Assembly: GCA_029260055.1 (NCBI GenBank)
Contig: JAJDDX010000418.1
Coordinates: 1 to 61,229, forward strand
Reading direction: 5' to 3'
From: Phycisphaerae bacterium
GTDB lineage: Bacteria > Planctomycetota > Phycisphaerae > UBA1845
DNA: 61,229 nt
Under the pieces are notes generated by a model. It worked only from the letters and a program-made list of their open reading frames with translations. It did not search any database and was not told the DNA's origin. How positions within the stretch are numbered: the stretch's first letter is position 1; each line of letters begins with the position of its first letter. This document shows positions 42,075 through 50,768 of the stretch, piece by piece. Both the position numbers and the translations under genes were made by a program.

Positions 42075-42554
42075 TTACACCTCCACCCGCTCGAAATAGA
42101 CTGTCTGCCCGTCCACGCGGAGCATGAAGCACTCCACCGTGATCACCGAAGCCATGCCGCGCAGGCGGCGGGCGGCTGTGGCCAGGTCCTCGCGCTGACG
42201 GGTCTCGAACTCGTCATCGGCGACCTTCAGCCGCTGGCGATAGTACGCGCAGTCCTCGTGCGCGATCAGCACGATCTGGCGCAGCTCGTGAGCCTCGATC
42301 AGGAACTTGAGTTGCTCGACCACGCCGCCCTCTTCCAGATGCACGGCCTCATGCCCGACGAGGCAAGCAGCCCCGCCCGGCACGATCATCCGGTCATAAC
42401 GAGGCAGCTTCAGGGCGTTGTGCAGGAAATCGTCGCACTGCTCCCCAAACCGACCGTCGCTGCAATAGACGGCAGCCGCGTTGATGCGCTCCGACTCGTA
42501 AGCCACTTCGCTCGTAAACACGACGCTTCGCCGTGTGTCCGGCACGTCACTCAT
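42075..42554 (-). CDS. Beta-carbonic anhydrase-like protein
   Basis: ATG 42554; 159 residues (the frame is open to 42911, but that part lies across the divergent promoter region). VYCSDGRFGEQCDDFLH contains the C-x-D-x-R motif of beta-carbonic anhydrases, followed by DRMIVPGGAACLVGHEAV and QIVLIAHEDCAYYRQR, giving the H-x-x-C pair. These are the zinc ligands and the Asp/Arg dyad. The chain is shorter than usual (about 200), and lacks the typical '...RNAGN' loop, so the catalytic activity is not certain. It is divergent from the dehydrogenase operon. Confidence 0.75.
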   Translation of the reverse strand: MSDVPDTRRSVVFTSEVAYESERINAAAVYCSDGRFGEQCDDFLHNALKLPRYDRMIVPGGAACLVGHEAVHLEEGGVVEQLKFLIEAHELRQIVLIAHEDCAYYRQRLKVADDEFETRQREDLATAARRLRGMASVITVECFMLRVDGQTVYFERVEV

Positions 42555-42795
42555 GGCAACCTCGCTGGAATCGGAAGCCTCGGTACGAATCAACGGGACC
42601 CGCCGGAATCGTCGGCACAAACCGTGCCGCTTCTCTAATCCGGCCACTTCGCAGCCAACCCGGGCCGACCCGCAAGCGTCGGGTGCCCGTTTTGGAGCGC
42701 CTACACACCGCCGCCACGATGTGTACAATACCTCCCGTCCTACGGGCCTATCGATGCGGTCGGGGCAGATCCATCGAGTTGTGGAGTAATCTGAG

Positions 42796-43893
42796 GTGCC
42801 ACGAAAACCGATTACGGTTAAACCAAAGCTTGAATACTTGTCCATCCTGGACGGCGAGGGCAAGGTCGACGAGAAGCTCGACCCGAAACTCGATGCCGAT
42901 CTGGCGGTCAAGATCTACCGTTTCATGGTGCTCGCCAGGCGGATGGACGAACGCTGCATCAACATGCAGCGGCAGGGGCGCATCGGTACCTACGGCCCAT
43001 GCCGCGGGCAGGAGGCGGCGCACTGTGCAGCCTCCGTCGTCATGGAGAAGGAAGACTGGATCGTCCCGGCCTTCCGCGAGCCCGGCTCGTTCTTCATGCG
43101 CGGCTGGCCGCTCGAAACGATTTTGAGGTTCTGGGGCGGCTACGAGGAAGGCTGCCAACCGCCGGAGGGCGTCAACGACCTTCCGATCGCCGTGCCGATC
43201 GCGTCGCAGACGCCCCACGCCACCGGCATCGCCTGGGGCATGAAGATCCGCGGCGCGAAGCAGGCCGTCCTTTGCTACTGCGGCGACGGCGGCACGAGCG
43301 AGGGCGACTTCCACGAGGGCATGAACTTCGCCGGTGCCTTCGACCTTCCGGTCGTCTTCTTCGTACAGAACAACCACTGGGCGATCTCGATTCCGCGTGA
43401 GGCGCAGACCCGCTCGGAAACCATCGCTCAAAAAGCGATCGCGTACGGGTTCGACGGAATTCAGGTGGATGGAAACGACCCGCTGGCCGTCTACGTCGCG
43501 ACCAAGGAGGCCGTCGAGAAGGCCAGGGCCGGCGGCGGCCCGACGTTGATCGAAGCGGTGACCTATCGCCTCAGCATGCATACAACCGCCGACGATCCCA
43601 CGAAGTACCGATCCCAGGCTGAAGTGACCAAGTGGGAGAAGCTCGATCCGATCCCGCGGTACCAAAAGTACCTGGTAAAGCGCGGCATGTTGGATCAACA
43701 GACGATCGACGAAATCGAGGAGGACGTGAAGGCCGAGGTGGCCGCCGCTGAGGAGCGGTACGAGGCCGCCCGCGACGTCGATCCTCTCGATTGCTTTGAC
43801 TATATGTATACGGAACTGCCGCAAGAGCTCGTCGAGCAGCGGCAGGAGTTCGCCGAGGCGATCGAAAGAGAGGGGCATGGCCACGGCCATTGA
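42796..43893 (+). CDS. pdhA: Pyruvate/2-oxoacid dehydrogenase E1 component, alpha subunit
   Basis: GTG start at 42796; 365 residues. Features: YRFMVLARRMDERCINMQRQGRIGTY, the GDG thiamin-diphosphate motif in CYCGDGGTSEGDFHEGMNFA with VVFFVQNNHWAIS closing it, and the loop YRLSMHTTADDPTKYR with conserved His/Arg. This is the TPP-dependent decarboxylase subunit of a branched-chain/pyruvate type E1 (alpha2beta2). The operon order E1a-E1b-E2-E3 follows. The C-terminus is His/Gly-rich (EREGHGHGH), unusual. Confidence 0.92.
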   Translation: MPRKPITVKPKLEYLSILDGEGKVDEKLDPKLDADLAVKIYRFMVLARRMDERCINMQRQGRIGTYGPCRGQEAAHCAASVVMEKEDWIVPAFREPGSFFMRGWPLETILRFWGGYEEGCQPPEGVNDLPIAVPIASQTPHATGIAWGMKIRGAKQAVLCYCGDGGTSEGDFHEGMNFAGAFDLPVVFFVQNNHWAISIPREAQTRSETIAQKAIAYGFDGIQVDGNDPLAVYVATKEAVEKARAGGGPTLIEAVTYRLSMHTTADDPTKYRSQAEVTKWEKLDPIPRYQKYLVKRGMLDQQTIDEIEEDVKAEVAAAEERYEAARDVDPLDCFDYMYTELPQELVEQRQEFAEAIEREGHGHGH

Positions 43894-43941
43894 TTGGCCG
43901 TCGCCGGCGACACCGGTAAGAAGACAAGCGAGCTTGAGCTT

Positions 43942-44922
43942 ATGGCTTTGATGAATATGGTCGGCGCGCTGAACCGCGCCATGGATGACGCCCTGAGGAC
44001 CGACGACACCGTCGTGCTACTCGGGCAGGACATCGGGCAAGACGAGGGCGTCTTCCGCGTGACAGCCGACTTGCTGCGTCGGTACGGCGACCAGCGCGTC
44101 ATCGATACGCCGCTGGCGGAAGGGGCGATCGTCGGCGGGGCTGTGGGCATGGCGCTCTACGGGCTCAAGCCCGTCGCCGAGATGCAGTTCTCCGGCTTCG
44201 CCTACCAGGCGTTCCACCAGGTCGAGCAGCACATGGCCCGCTTCCACAACCGGACACGCGGCCGATACCGCATGTCCATGGTGGTACGCATGCCCTACGG
44301 CGGCGGTATCCGGGCGGTCGAGCATCACAGCGAATCACGCGAGACCTACTACGCCCACACGCCCGGGCTCTATATGGTGATCCCTTCGACCCCTCGCAAC
44401 GCGAGGGCCCTGCTGCTCGAGTCCATACGAAGCCCCGAGCCGGTCATCTTCTTCGAGCCCAAGGCGGTTTACAGGTCATTCAAGGAAGAAGTACCGGAAG
44501 AACCGGAGACCATGGAACTCGGCAAGGCTCAGATCGCCCGCGCCGGGACCGATATCACATTTGTCGCCTACGGTGCCATGATGCGCCCGACGCTCGAAGC
44601 GGCCGAAGACCTTGCGGACACCGAAGGCGTCTCAGCCGAGGTCGTCGACCTGCTCACGGTCTCGCCGCTCGATACCGACACGATCACCGAGTCGGTCACC
44701 AAGACCGGTCGGGTCGTCGTGATCCACGAGGGGCCGCGAACCTGCGGCATCGGCGCGGAGGTGATTGCGCGGATCGTCGAGCGAGCGTTGATGCACTTGG
44801 AGGCGCCGATCAAGCGCGTGACGGGCTACGACGTACACTTCCCGTACTTCGCGCGGGAGCGGGCGTTTATGCCCAACGCGGAGCGGATCGCGCACGCGGC
44901 CCGCGAGGTGCTCGCGTTCTGA
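43942..44922 (+). CDS. pdhB: Pyruvate/2-oxoacid dehydrogenase E1 component, beta subunit
   Basis: Start placed at ATG 43942, which gives MALMNMVGALNRAMDDAL, the usual family opening; a TTG at 43894 directly after the alpha stop is in frame and would add 16 residues. About 326 residues. VVLLGQDIGQDEGVFRVTADLLRRYG and RVIDTPLAEGAIVGGAVGMAL form the TPP-binding half, then MVVRMPYGGGIRAVEHHSESRE, and the C-terminal transketolase-like part with VVDLLTVSPLDTDTI, VVIHEGPRTCGIGAEV. It forms the active site with the alpha subunit. Confidence 0.93.
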   Translation: MALMNMVGALNRAMDDALRTDDTVVLLGQDIGQDEGVFRVTADLLRRYGDQRVIDTPLAEGAIVGGAVGMALYGLKPVAEMQFSGFAYQAFHQVEQHMARFHNRTRGRYRMSMVVRMPYGGGIRAVEHHSESRETYYAHTPGLYMVIPSTPRNARALLLESIRSPEPVIFFEPKAVYRSFKEEVPEEPETMELGKAQIARAGTDITFVAYGAMMRPTLEAAEDLADTEGVSAEVVDLLTVSPLDTDTITESVTKTGRVVVIHEGPRTCGIGAEVIARIVERALMHLEAPIKRVTGYDVHFPYFARERAFMPNAERIAHAAREVLAF

Positions 44923-44997
44923 TTCGCGGAATCGAGCCCTTTGCGGCGCACCGACGACGGCACCGACGCCAAACGAAACATCGAGGGAGTTGACTCC

Positions 44998-46287
44998 ATG
45001 CCAAGAGAATTCACGTTGCCCGATCTCGGCGAGGGAATCGCGGAGGCACAGATCATTCGCGTACTGGTCAAAGAGGGCGACGCCATCGCCGAAGACCAGT
45101 ACCTGATGGAAGTCGAGACCGACAAGGCCGCGGTCGAGATACCGTCGCCCTTCGCCGGTGTCGCCAGCCGTGTCCACGTCAAGGAGGGCGATACGGTCAA
45201 CGTGGGTGAGGTCGTCGTCACCTTCGATAACGGTGACGGCAGCGCACCCGCTGCCAAGAAGCCCGAAGTAGCCAAGACCGCCGCTCCCGCGGCACCCGCT
45301 GCCGCACCGCAAGCCGCCGCGCCGGTCGCAGCCTCCGCCCAAAGGACCAAAGCCGCAGCCGCGCCGGTCGTGCGCAAGATGGCGCGCGAGATGGGTATCG
45401 ACCTCGATGCAGTGACCGGAACCGGCCCGGGCGGACGGGTGACCAAGGACGATCTGACCAGCCATGCGGCTGGGCCCGCCGCCGCACCCGTAGCGGCCGC
45501 CGCGTCCGCGCCGGCTCCGATGCCGGTGGCCACCAAGCCGTTGACCGAACCGGAAGACCTTCCGCCCGGCACCGACGGCAGCGACAAGTGGGGCCACATT
45601 CGGAGCGTCCCGCTCAATCAGATTCGAAAGACCATCGCGAACCAGATGGCCAAGGCCGCCTTCACCGCCGTCCACGTCACCCACGGCGACGAGGCGGACA
45701 TCACCCAGTTGGATCGACTGCGTCGCAACCTGAACGAGGCGACCGGCGGCGACCCGAAGCTGACGGCAATGACCTTCGTCGTTCGCGCCGTCGCACTGGC
45801 GTTGAAGCGACACCCGGCCTTCAACGCCTCGTTCGACGAGCAGGGCAGCCAAATCATCTACAAGAAGTACATCAACCTCGGCATCGCGGTCGACTCGCAG
45901 CGCGGCTTGATCGTACCCGTGATCCGAGATGTCGACCGGCTTTCGATGCGAGGCATCGCCCACGCGCTGCGCCACATTGCGGACCAGATTCGCACGAACC
46001 AGTTCGCCATCGAGGACCTGCGCGGCGGAACGTTCACCATCACCAACGTCGGCGCGTTCGGCGGGACGTTCAACACGCCCATCATCAACCACCCGGAGGT
46101 GGCAATACTCGGGCTCGGCCGATCACGAAAGGTCCCCTGCATTCGCAAGGGGCAACTCGCGGAGAAACTGATCCTGCCGCTGAACCTCTCGTTCGATCAC
46201 CGGTCCACCGACGGGGCGAACGCAGCCCGGTTCACGCGCGACATCATGACGTACCTCGAAACGCCCGCGATGTTCATGCTGGATTGA
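44998..46287 (+). CDS. Dihydrolipoamide acyltransferase (E2)
   Basis: ATG 44998 after GGGAG; 429 residues. One lipoyl domain (about 2-76) with K43 in VETDKAAVEIPS as the lipoylation site. An Ala/Pro-rich linker, then the peripheral subunit-binding domain (about 122-157, VVRKMAREMGIDLDAVTGTGPGGRVTKDD), a second linker, and the catalytic domain (about 195-429) with YINLGIAVDSQRGLIVPVIRDV, FTITNVGAFGGTFNTPIIN and the active-site segment SFDHRSTDGANAARF. It transfers the acyl group to CoA. The exact substrate (pyruvate or branched-chain acids) cannot be told from sequence reading. Confidence 0.93.
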   Translation: MPREFTLPDLGEGIAEAQIIRVLVKEGDAIAEDQYLMEVETDKAAVEIPSPFAGVASRVHVKEGDTVNVGEVVVTFDNGDGSAPAAKKPEVAKTAAPAAPAAAPQAAAPVAASAQRTKAAAAPVVRKMAREMGIDLDAVTGTGPGGRVTKDDLTSHAAGPAAAPVAAAASAPAPMPVATKPLTEPEDLPPGTDGSDKWGHIRSVPLNQIRKTIANQMAKAAFTAVHVTHGDEADITQLDRLRRNLNEATGGDPKLTAMTFVVRAVALALKRHPAFNASFDEQGSQIIYKKYINLGIAVDSQRGLIVPVIRDVDRLSMRGIAHALRHIADQIRTNQFAIEDLRGGTFTITNVGAFGGTFNTPIINHPEVAILGLGRSRKVPCIRKGQLAEKLILPLNLSFDHRSTDGANAARFTRDIMTYLETPAMFMLD

Positions 46288-46353
46288 TCTAACGAAGCCG
46301 GGAATCTCGACGGGAGCGGCCGCTGGCCACACAACACAAGGACGAACGCGACC

Positions 46354-47745
46354 ATGGTCGTTGGCGAATTCACCCAAGATACGGATTTGTTGATCATCGG
46401 CGGCGGGCCGGGCGGATACCACGCGGCGTTTAGAGCCGCGGCGAACGGCATTCAGACGACCATCGTCGAATCGATGCCATCGCTCGGCGGCGTATGCCTC
46501 CACCGCGGATGCATTCCCTCCAAGACCTACCTCTCCATGACGGAAACGGTACACGCAGCCGCAAGCTGCGCGGCGATGGGCATCGAGTTCGGCAAGCCGA
46601 AGTATGACGTGGCAGCCATCCGCGGCTGGAAGGAGCAGGTCGTCTCGAAGCTCTCCGGCGGTCTCGATGCCCAGTGCAAGAAGCACGGCGTAGAGAAGAT
46701 TCGCGGCACGGCCCGGTTCGAGGACGGCAAGCACGTGGCGATCACCGAGGGCGATGTCGCCCGCGTCAAGTTCCGCCGCGCCATCATCGCGACCGGCTCG
46801 CGGTCCATCACGCTCGGCAAGATGCAGATCGACTCGCCACGCGTCATGACCTCGCGAACCGCCCTCGACATGGCGGACATTCCAAAGACACTCCTGGTGC
46901 TCGGTGGTGGCTACATCGGCCTCGAACTCGGACAGGTCTATGCGGGCCTGGGCTCCAAGGTCACGGTGGTCGAGATGTTGCCCACCTTGCTGACCGGTGC
47001 CGACCGCGACCTCGTGCGCCACCTCGAGAAGCGCCTCAAAGAGCAGTTCGACGAGATCTGCCTCGATACGAAAGTGACCGGCATGAAGGAGGTCAAAGGC
47101 GGCATCGAGCTGAGCTTCGAGGGCAAGAGCGCGCCGAAGACCAACAAGTTCGACAAGGTGCTCGTCTCAGTCGGCCGACGACCCAATTCGCAGGACCTCG
47201 GCCTCGACTTAGTCGGCGTCGAAGTCAACGAGAAGGGCTTCATCAAGGTCGACGCCGGCTTCAAGACGACCGCGCAGCGCATCTATGCCATCGGCGACGT
47301 GATCGGCAACCCGATGCTCGCCCACAAGGCGATCCACGAAGGCACCGTGGTGGCGGACAAACTCGCCGACAAGGATGCGGTGTTCGATCCGCGTGCCATC
47401 CCCGCGGTCGTGTTCACCGACCCGGAGATCGCCTGGGCCGGTGTCACGCAAGAGGAAGCGAAGGCTAAGGGCCTCGATGTCGTCATCAAGAAGCTTCCCT
47501 GGTCCGCGTCGGGCCGCGCCGTGGCGCTCGGCCGAACCGACGGCGTCACCAAAATGATCTTCGACAAGGCGTCCCAGCGCCTGCTCGGGATCGGCATGGC
47601 CGGCCCGCACGTCGCCGAGATGATCTCCGAAGGCGTCTTGGGCATGGAGATGGGAGCCACCGCTTACGATATAGCCTCGACCGTCCATCCACATCCGACC
47701 CTCTCGGAGACGCTCTTCGAAGTGGCGGAAATGGCGGCCTCTTGA
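46354..47745 (+). CDS. lpdA: Dihydrolipoamide dehydrogenase (E3)
   Basis: ATG 46354 with AAGGACG upstream; 463 residues. FAD motif LLIIGGGPGGYHAAFRA; redox disulfide C48/C53 in GGVCLHRGCIPSK; NAD-binding LLVLGGGYIGLELGQVYAG; second FAD motif RIYAIGDVIGNPMLAHKA; dimer-interface VHPHPTLSET with the catalytic His and Glu. It reoxidises the lipoyl arm of E2. It ends the four-gene dehydrogenase operon. Confidence 0.95.
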   Translation: MVVGEFTQDTDLLIIGGGPGGYHAAFRAAANGIQTTIVESMPSLGGVCLHRGCIPSKTYLSMTETVHAAASCAAMGIEFGKPKYDVAAIRGWKEQVVSKLSGGLDAQCKKHGVEKIRGTARFEDGKHVAITEGDVARVKFRRAIIATGSRSITLGKMQIDSPRVMTSRTALDMADIPKTLLVLGGGYIGLELGQVYAGLGSKVTVVEMLPTLLTGADRDLVRHLEKRLKEQFDEICLDTKVTGMKEVKGGIELSFEGKSAPKTNKFDKVLVSVGRRPNSQDLGLDLVGVEVNEKGFIKVDAGFKTTAQRIYAIGDVIGNPMLAHKAIHEGTVVADKLADKDAVFDPRAIPAVVFTDPEIAWAGVTQEEAKAKGLDVVIKKLPWSASGRAVALGRTDGVTKMIFDKASQRLLGIGMAGPHVAEMISEGVLGMEMGATAYDIASTVHPHPTLSETLFEVAEMAAS

Positions 47746-47916
47746 TCGTAGACCTGCGCGGTGCTATTCCGGTTTTTGGCTGACAGCACGTCGCGCGGCG
47801 GGTAGAATGAGCGATGCGACGTGCGCGCGATCGCAAAGGGGGGCAACCGGGGCCTTTCGACAAAGGCATCGGTTAGGAGTGACCGCGCGGGTGCGTCGGC
47901 AGCGGAAACCTCTGAC

Positions 47917-49353
47917 ATGCTCAAGTCGCTTGCCAATGAACTCCTGACCGATAGTGTCTTGAACCGCGACGACCTGATCGTCGTCGGCGTCTCCGGCGGT
48001 GCCGATTCGATGGCGCTGCTCCACATGCTGCTCAAGCTCAACAGCAGCCACGACTGGAGCCTGAAACTGCACGTGGCTCACCTCGACCACCGGCTCCGAC
48101 CCGGCGATTCGGAGCAGGACGCGGCCTTCGTGCAGGCCGCGGCGGATGACCTCGGGCTGCCCTGTACCATCGACCGACGCGATATCGAAACGCTGGCGGG
48201 CAAAGAGCCCTCAGGCATCGAAGAGACGGCCCGGCGGGAACGCTACGCCTTCTTCGAACGGGTCTGCCTCAAAACCGGTGCGAAGGTGCTCGCCCTGGGA
48301 CACCACGCGGACGACAATGCCGAGACCATTCTCCAGCGCATCCTTCGAGGCACGGGCATTCGCGGGCTCGCCGGTATTCCCCGCGTCCGGAAGCTGAGCC
48401 CGACGAGCGATATCCGCGTCGTGCGGCCCCTGATCGGTACGACGCGGGAAGCTCTTCGGGCCTATCTGGCGAACGTCGGAATCGCCTACCGAGAGGATCA
48501 CAGCAACGCGTCGAATGAACCGACGCGCAACCGAATCCGTAACAGAATACTCCCGCAACTCGCCGAAGAGGTGAACCCGCAGGTGGCCGAAGCGCTCACG
48601 CGGCTCGGCGAACAGGCGCAATGGCTCGAAGAGTATCTTCGTGAAACCGTCGAGCGCACGTTCGACACCCTCATCGTGTCGCGCACCGACCAGGTCCTCA
48701 CGCTCAATGCCGACGCCTTGTCCCGCAAGAGCAGGATCGTCCAGACCGAGATCATCCGGCTCGCCTACCGATCGTTCGGCCTGGGTGAGCAGGACCTGGC
48801 GTTTACCCACCTCGTGTCGGCGCTCGACCTCATCGGCGATCCGGCCAGCGGAAGGCAGACCAAGCTGCCCGGCGGGATGACGGTCGAGAAACGTTATCAC
48901 CAACTGATCTTCTCGTTGCCATCGGACGAACCGAGGGAGACGATTGCGCCGGAGATCGCGATCCATCTACCCGGGCACACCGTGCTGCCGATTCGGCGGC
49001 TCGAGATCGACTGCACGGTCAGAGAGGTGACGCCCGGCGAGATCCCGAGCCTTCGCCGGCAATCCGGCAAGCTTCAGGAGTTCGTCAGCTTCGAGGCGGT
49101 ACATCCGCCCCTCGTGGTTCGGGCGCGTAGGCCGGGCGACCGCTTCGTGCCGTTGGGCGCCCCGGGGTCCAAGAAGGTGTCCGACTTCCTGGCCGATACC
49201 AAGGTCGACCCGAAGGAAAGACCGCGCGTGGCCGTCCTCTGTGACCAGCTCGGTCCGATCTGGATCATCGGGCACCGGCTGGACGACCGTGTCAAAATGA
49301 CGGCACTGACAAGAACGGTCCTTCAGCTCAAGGCGAAGTCCCTTGAACCGTAG
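47917..49353 (+). CDS. tilS: tRNA(Ile)-lysidine synthase TilS
   Basis: Start ATG 47917 (MLKSLANELL) chosen by family; an in-frame GTG at 47821 would add 32 residues. About 478 residues. PP-loop motif VVGVSGGADSMALLH, then HVAHLDHRLRPGDSEQD, ALGHHADDNAETILQRILRG and YREDHSNASNEPTRNRIRNRILP are all diagnostic. The C-terminal part (about 390-475) has the TilS substrate domain: VRARRPGDRFVPLGAPGSKKVSDFLADTKV. It modifies the wobble C of tRNA-Ile(CAU) with lysine. The stop overlaps the next gene by 11 bases. Confidence 0.93.
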   Translation: MLKSLANELLTDSVLNRDDLIVVGVSGGADSMALLHMLLKLNSSHDWSLKLHVAHLDHRLRPGDSEQDAAFVQAAADDLGLPCTIDRRDIETLAGKEPSGIEETARRERYAFFERVCLKTGAKVLALGHHADDNAETILQRILRGTGIRGLAGIPRVRKLSPTSDIRVVRPLIGTTREALRAYLANVGIAYREDHSNASNEPTRNRIRNRILPQLAEEVNPQVAEALTRLGEQAQWLEEYLRETVERTFDTLIVSRTDQVLTLNADALSRKSRIVQTEIIRLAYRSFGLGEQDLAFTHLVSALDLIGDPASGRQTKLPGGMTVEKRYHQLIFSLPSDEPRETIAPEIAIHLPGHTVLPIRRLEIDCTVREVTPGEIPSLRRQSGKLQEFVSFEAVHPPLVVRARRPGDRFVPLGAPGSKKVSDFLADTKVDPKERPRVAVLCDQLGPIWIIGHRLDDRVKMTALTRTVLQLKAKSLEP

Positions 49354-50707
49354 GCGACCGCGATTCGGTGCCGACGAGAGCGCGCCCACGCGACGAGCCT
49401 CCAACCGGTGCGCTCGGCCCTGTCTGTTTCGCATGTGTCTCGCCATCTTCGTCGTGGCGATCGTGGCCCGAGCGGGGTGGGGGACTTACCGCCTTGTTCG
49501 AGCGCCCGATCCGTGCCAACTCGAATTCCCCGACGAACAGCAATACTGGCTCATGGCCTCGAACCTCTGGCAGGGCAACGGGCTTACCGACGAGTTCGGC
49601 TTCCATGCCACGCGCATGCCGCTTTTCCCGGGGCTACTGGCGCCACTGACCGGCATCGACAACGGTGTGGTCGTGGCCAAGGTCGCTCACTGGTTCATCG
49701 GCGCGGCAGCGGCGGTACTGACGGCTTTGCTCGCGTCGTCTCTGATAGAGCGGCGAGCCGTTGCCTGGCTCGCCGGCCTGATGGTCGCTCTGGATCCGTT
49801 TCTCGTCTTCTCCTCTTCGCTACTTCTGACGGAGACGCTCTTCATCGTGGCGAGCCTCGGCCTCTGGTGGGCCGCCGCGCCGCTGGTGACGACCCCCGTT
49901 GCATCCCTCCTTGCCAAGAGGGGAAAGAGGGGGGTCGCGCAACCCGCCGGCGATCTGAAGAGTACCGATGCACCGTGGCACCGCTGGCTGACGATCGGTA
50001 TCATCGCCGCCGCGACCGTCTACGCGCGCGAGGCGGGTCTCGTGCTGGTGGCGCTCTTACTGGTCTTTATTCTTGAGGGATTCAAGCCGCGCCGAGCTGC
50101 GCTCGCGGGCGCCGCAATGGTCGTCGCCATCGTCACCCTGACGCTGCTGCCCTGGGCGGTGCGGAATCACGAGGTCACGGGCGCTTGGTGTTGGACCACG
50201 ACCCGGGCCGGAGTCTCCCTGTACGACGGAGTCCGCCCCGGCGCGGACGGCGCCAGCGATCTCGCGGACATCCAGCAAGCATCCGACGTGGCAGACCTCG
50301 ACGAGGTCGCGTGGAACCGCCACTTCGTCACCGAGTCGATCAGGTTGATCAAGGCCGATCCGTGGCGAATCGCCAAACTCGCCGGTCGCAAGCTCTCGCG
50401 CACGTGGAACCCGTTGCCAAATGTCGAAACCTATCAATCCGCGTTTGTTCGCGTCGTTTCTGCCGCATGGATGGTTCCGACGCTCGCTTTCGCTCTCGCC
50501 GGCGCTATGATAATGTCGAAGCGTCAAGAGGGGGGGGGTTGGCGGCTCGTGCTGTTCCTCCTGCTTCCCGCGGTGCAGGTCAGCACGCTGCACAGCCTCT
50601 TCGTGGGAAGTGTGCGGTATCGCCTCGGGGCGATGCCGATGCTCGAAATCGGTATCGCCTCGGGGCGATGCCGATGCTCGAAATCCTGGCCGCCGTCGCC
50701 ATCGTAG
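49343..50707 (+). CDS. GT-C glycosyltransferase (family 39-like), C-terminus frameshifted
   Basis: ATG 49343 overlapping tilS. About ten hydrophobic segments; the first loop has FPDEQQYWLMA with the Asp-Glu pair used by GT-C enzymes that take polyprenyl-phosphate sugars, followed by RMPLFPGLLA. Two oddities. At 49903-49936 a palindromic intergenic repeat lies inside the gene and is read in frame (SLLAKRGKRGV). At 50616-50685 a 35-base tandem duplication shifts the frame; the product ends in the odd text GIASGRCRCSKS, whereas the other frame continues as LEILAAVAIVALLDRLRR to a stop at 50754. The original protein probably ended there. Confidence 0.8.
   Translation: MNRRRPRFGADESAPTRRASNRCARPCLFRMCLAIFVVAIVARAGWGTYRLVRAPDPCQLEFPDEQQYWLMASNLWQGNGLTDEFGFHATRMPLFPGLLAPLTGIDNGVVVAKVAHWFIGAAAAVLTALLASSLIERRAVAWLAGLMVALDPFLVFSSSLLLTETLFIVASLGLWWAAAPLVTTPVASLLAKRGKRGVAQPAGDLKSTDAPWHRWLTIGIIAAATVYAREAGLVLVALLLVFILEGFKPRRAALAGAAMVVAIVTLTLLPWAVRNHEVTGAWCWTTTRAGVSLYDGVRPGADGASDLADIQQASDVADLDEVAWNRHFVTESIRLIKADPWRIAKLAGRKLSRTWNPLPNVETYQSAFVRVVSAAWMVPTLAFALAGAMIMSKRQEGGGWRLVLFLLLPAVQVSTLHSLFVGSVRYRLGAMPMLEIGIASGRCRCSKSWPPSPS
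49903..49936. repeat. Palindromic repeat copy inside the glycosyltransferase gene
   Basis: ATCCCTCCTTGCCAAGAGGG followed by GAAAGAGGGGGGTC: the same design as the left end of the element at 41906-41940, with a few changes. It is read in frame and adds about 11 residues in a loop. Confidence 0.65.
50616..50685 (+). repeat. 35-base tandem duplication causing a frameshift
   Basis: Copy 1 is 50616-50650 and copy 2 is 50651-50685, identical throughout (starting GGTATCGCCTCGGGG). Thirty-five is not a multiple of three, so the downstream reading frame of the glycosyltransferase gene is changed. Confidence 0.92.
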
Positions 50708-50768
50708 CGTTACTTGATCGTCTGCGTAGGGTTGCAGCCGCAGGGCCGACTTGAGTTCAACACTGACC

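Noticed and set aside
44632-46092. 486-residue minus-strand frame across E1-beta/E2 genes
   Set aside because: It is the antisense of two clearly recognised genes and is open only because of high GC; composition is Arg/Gly/Val-biased with no motif.
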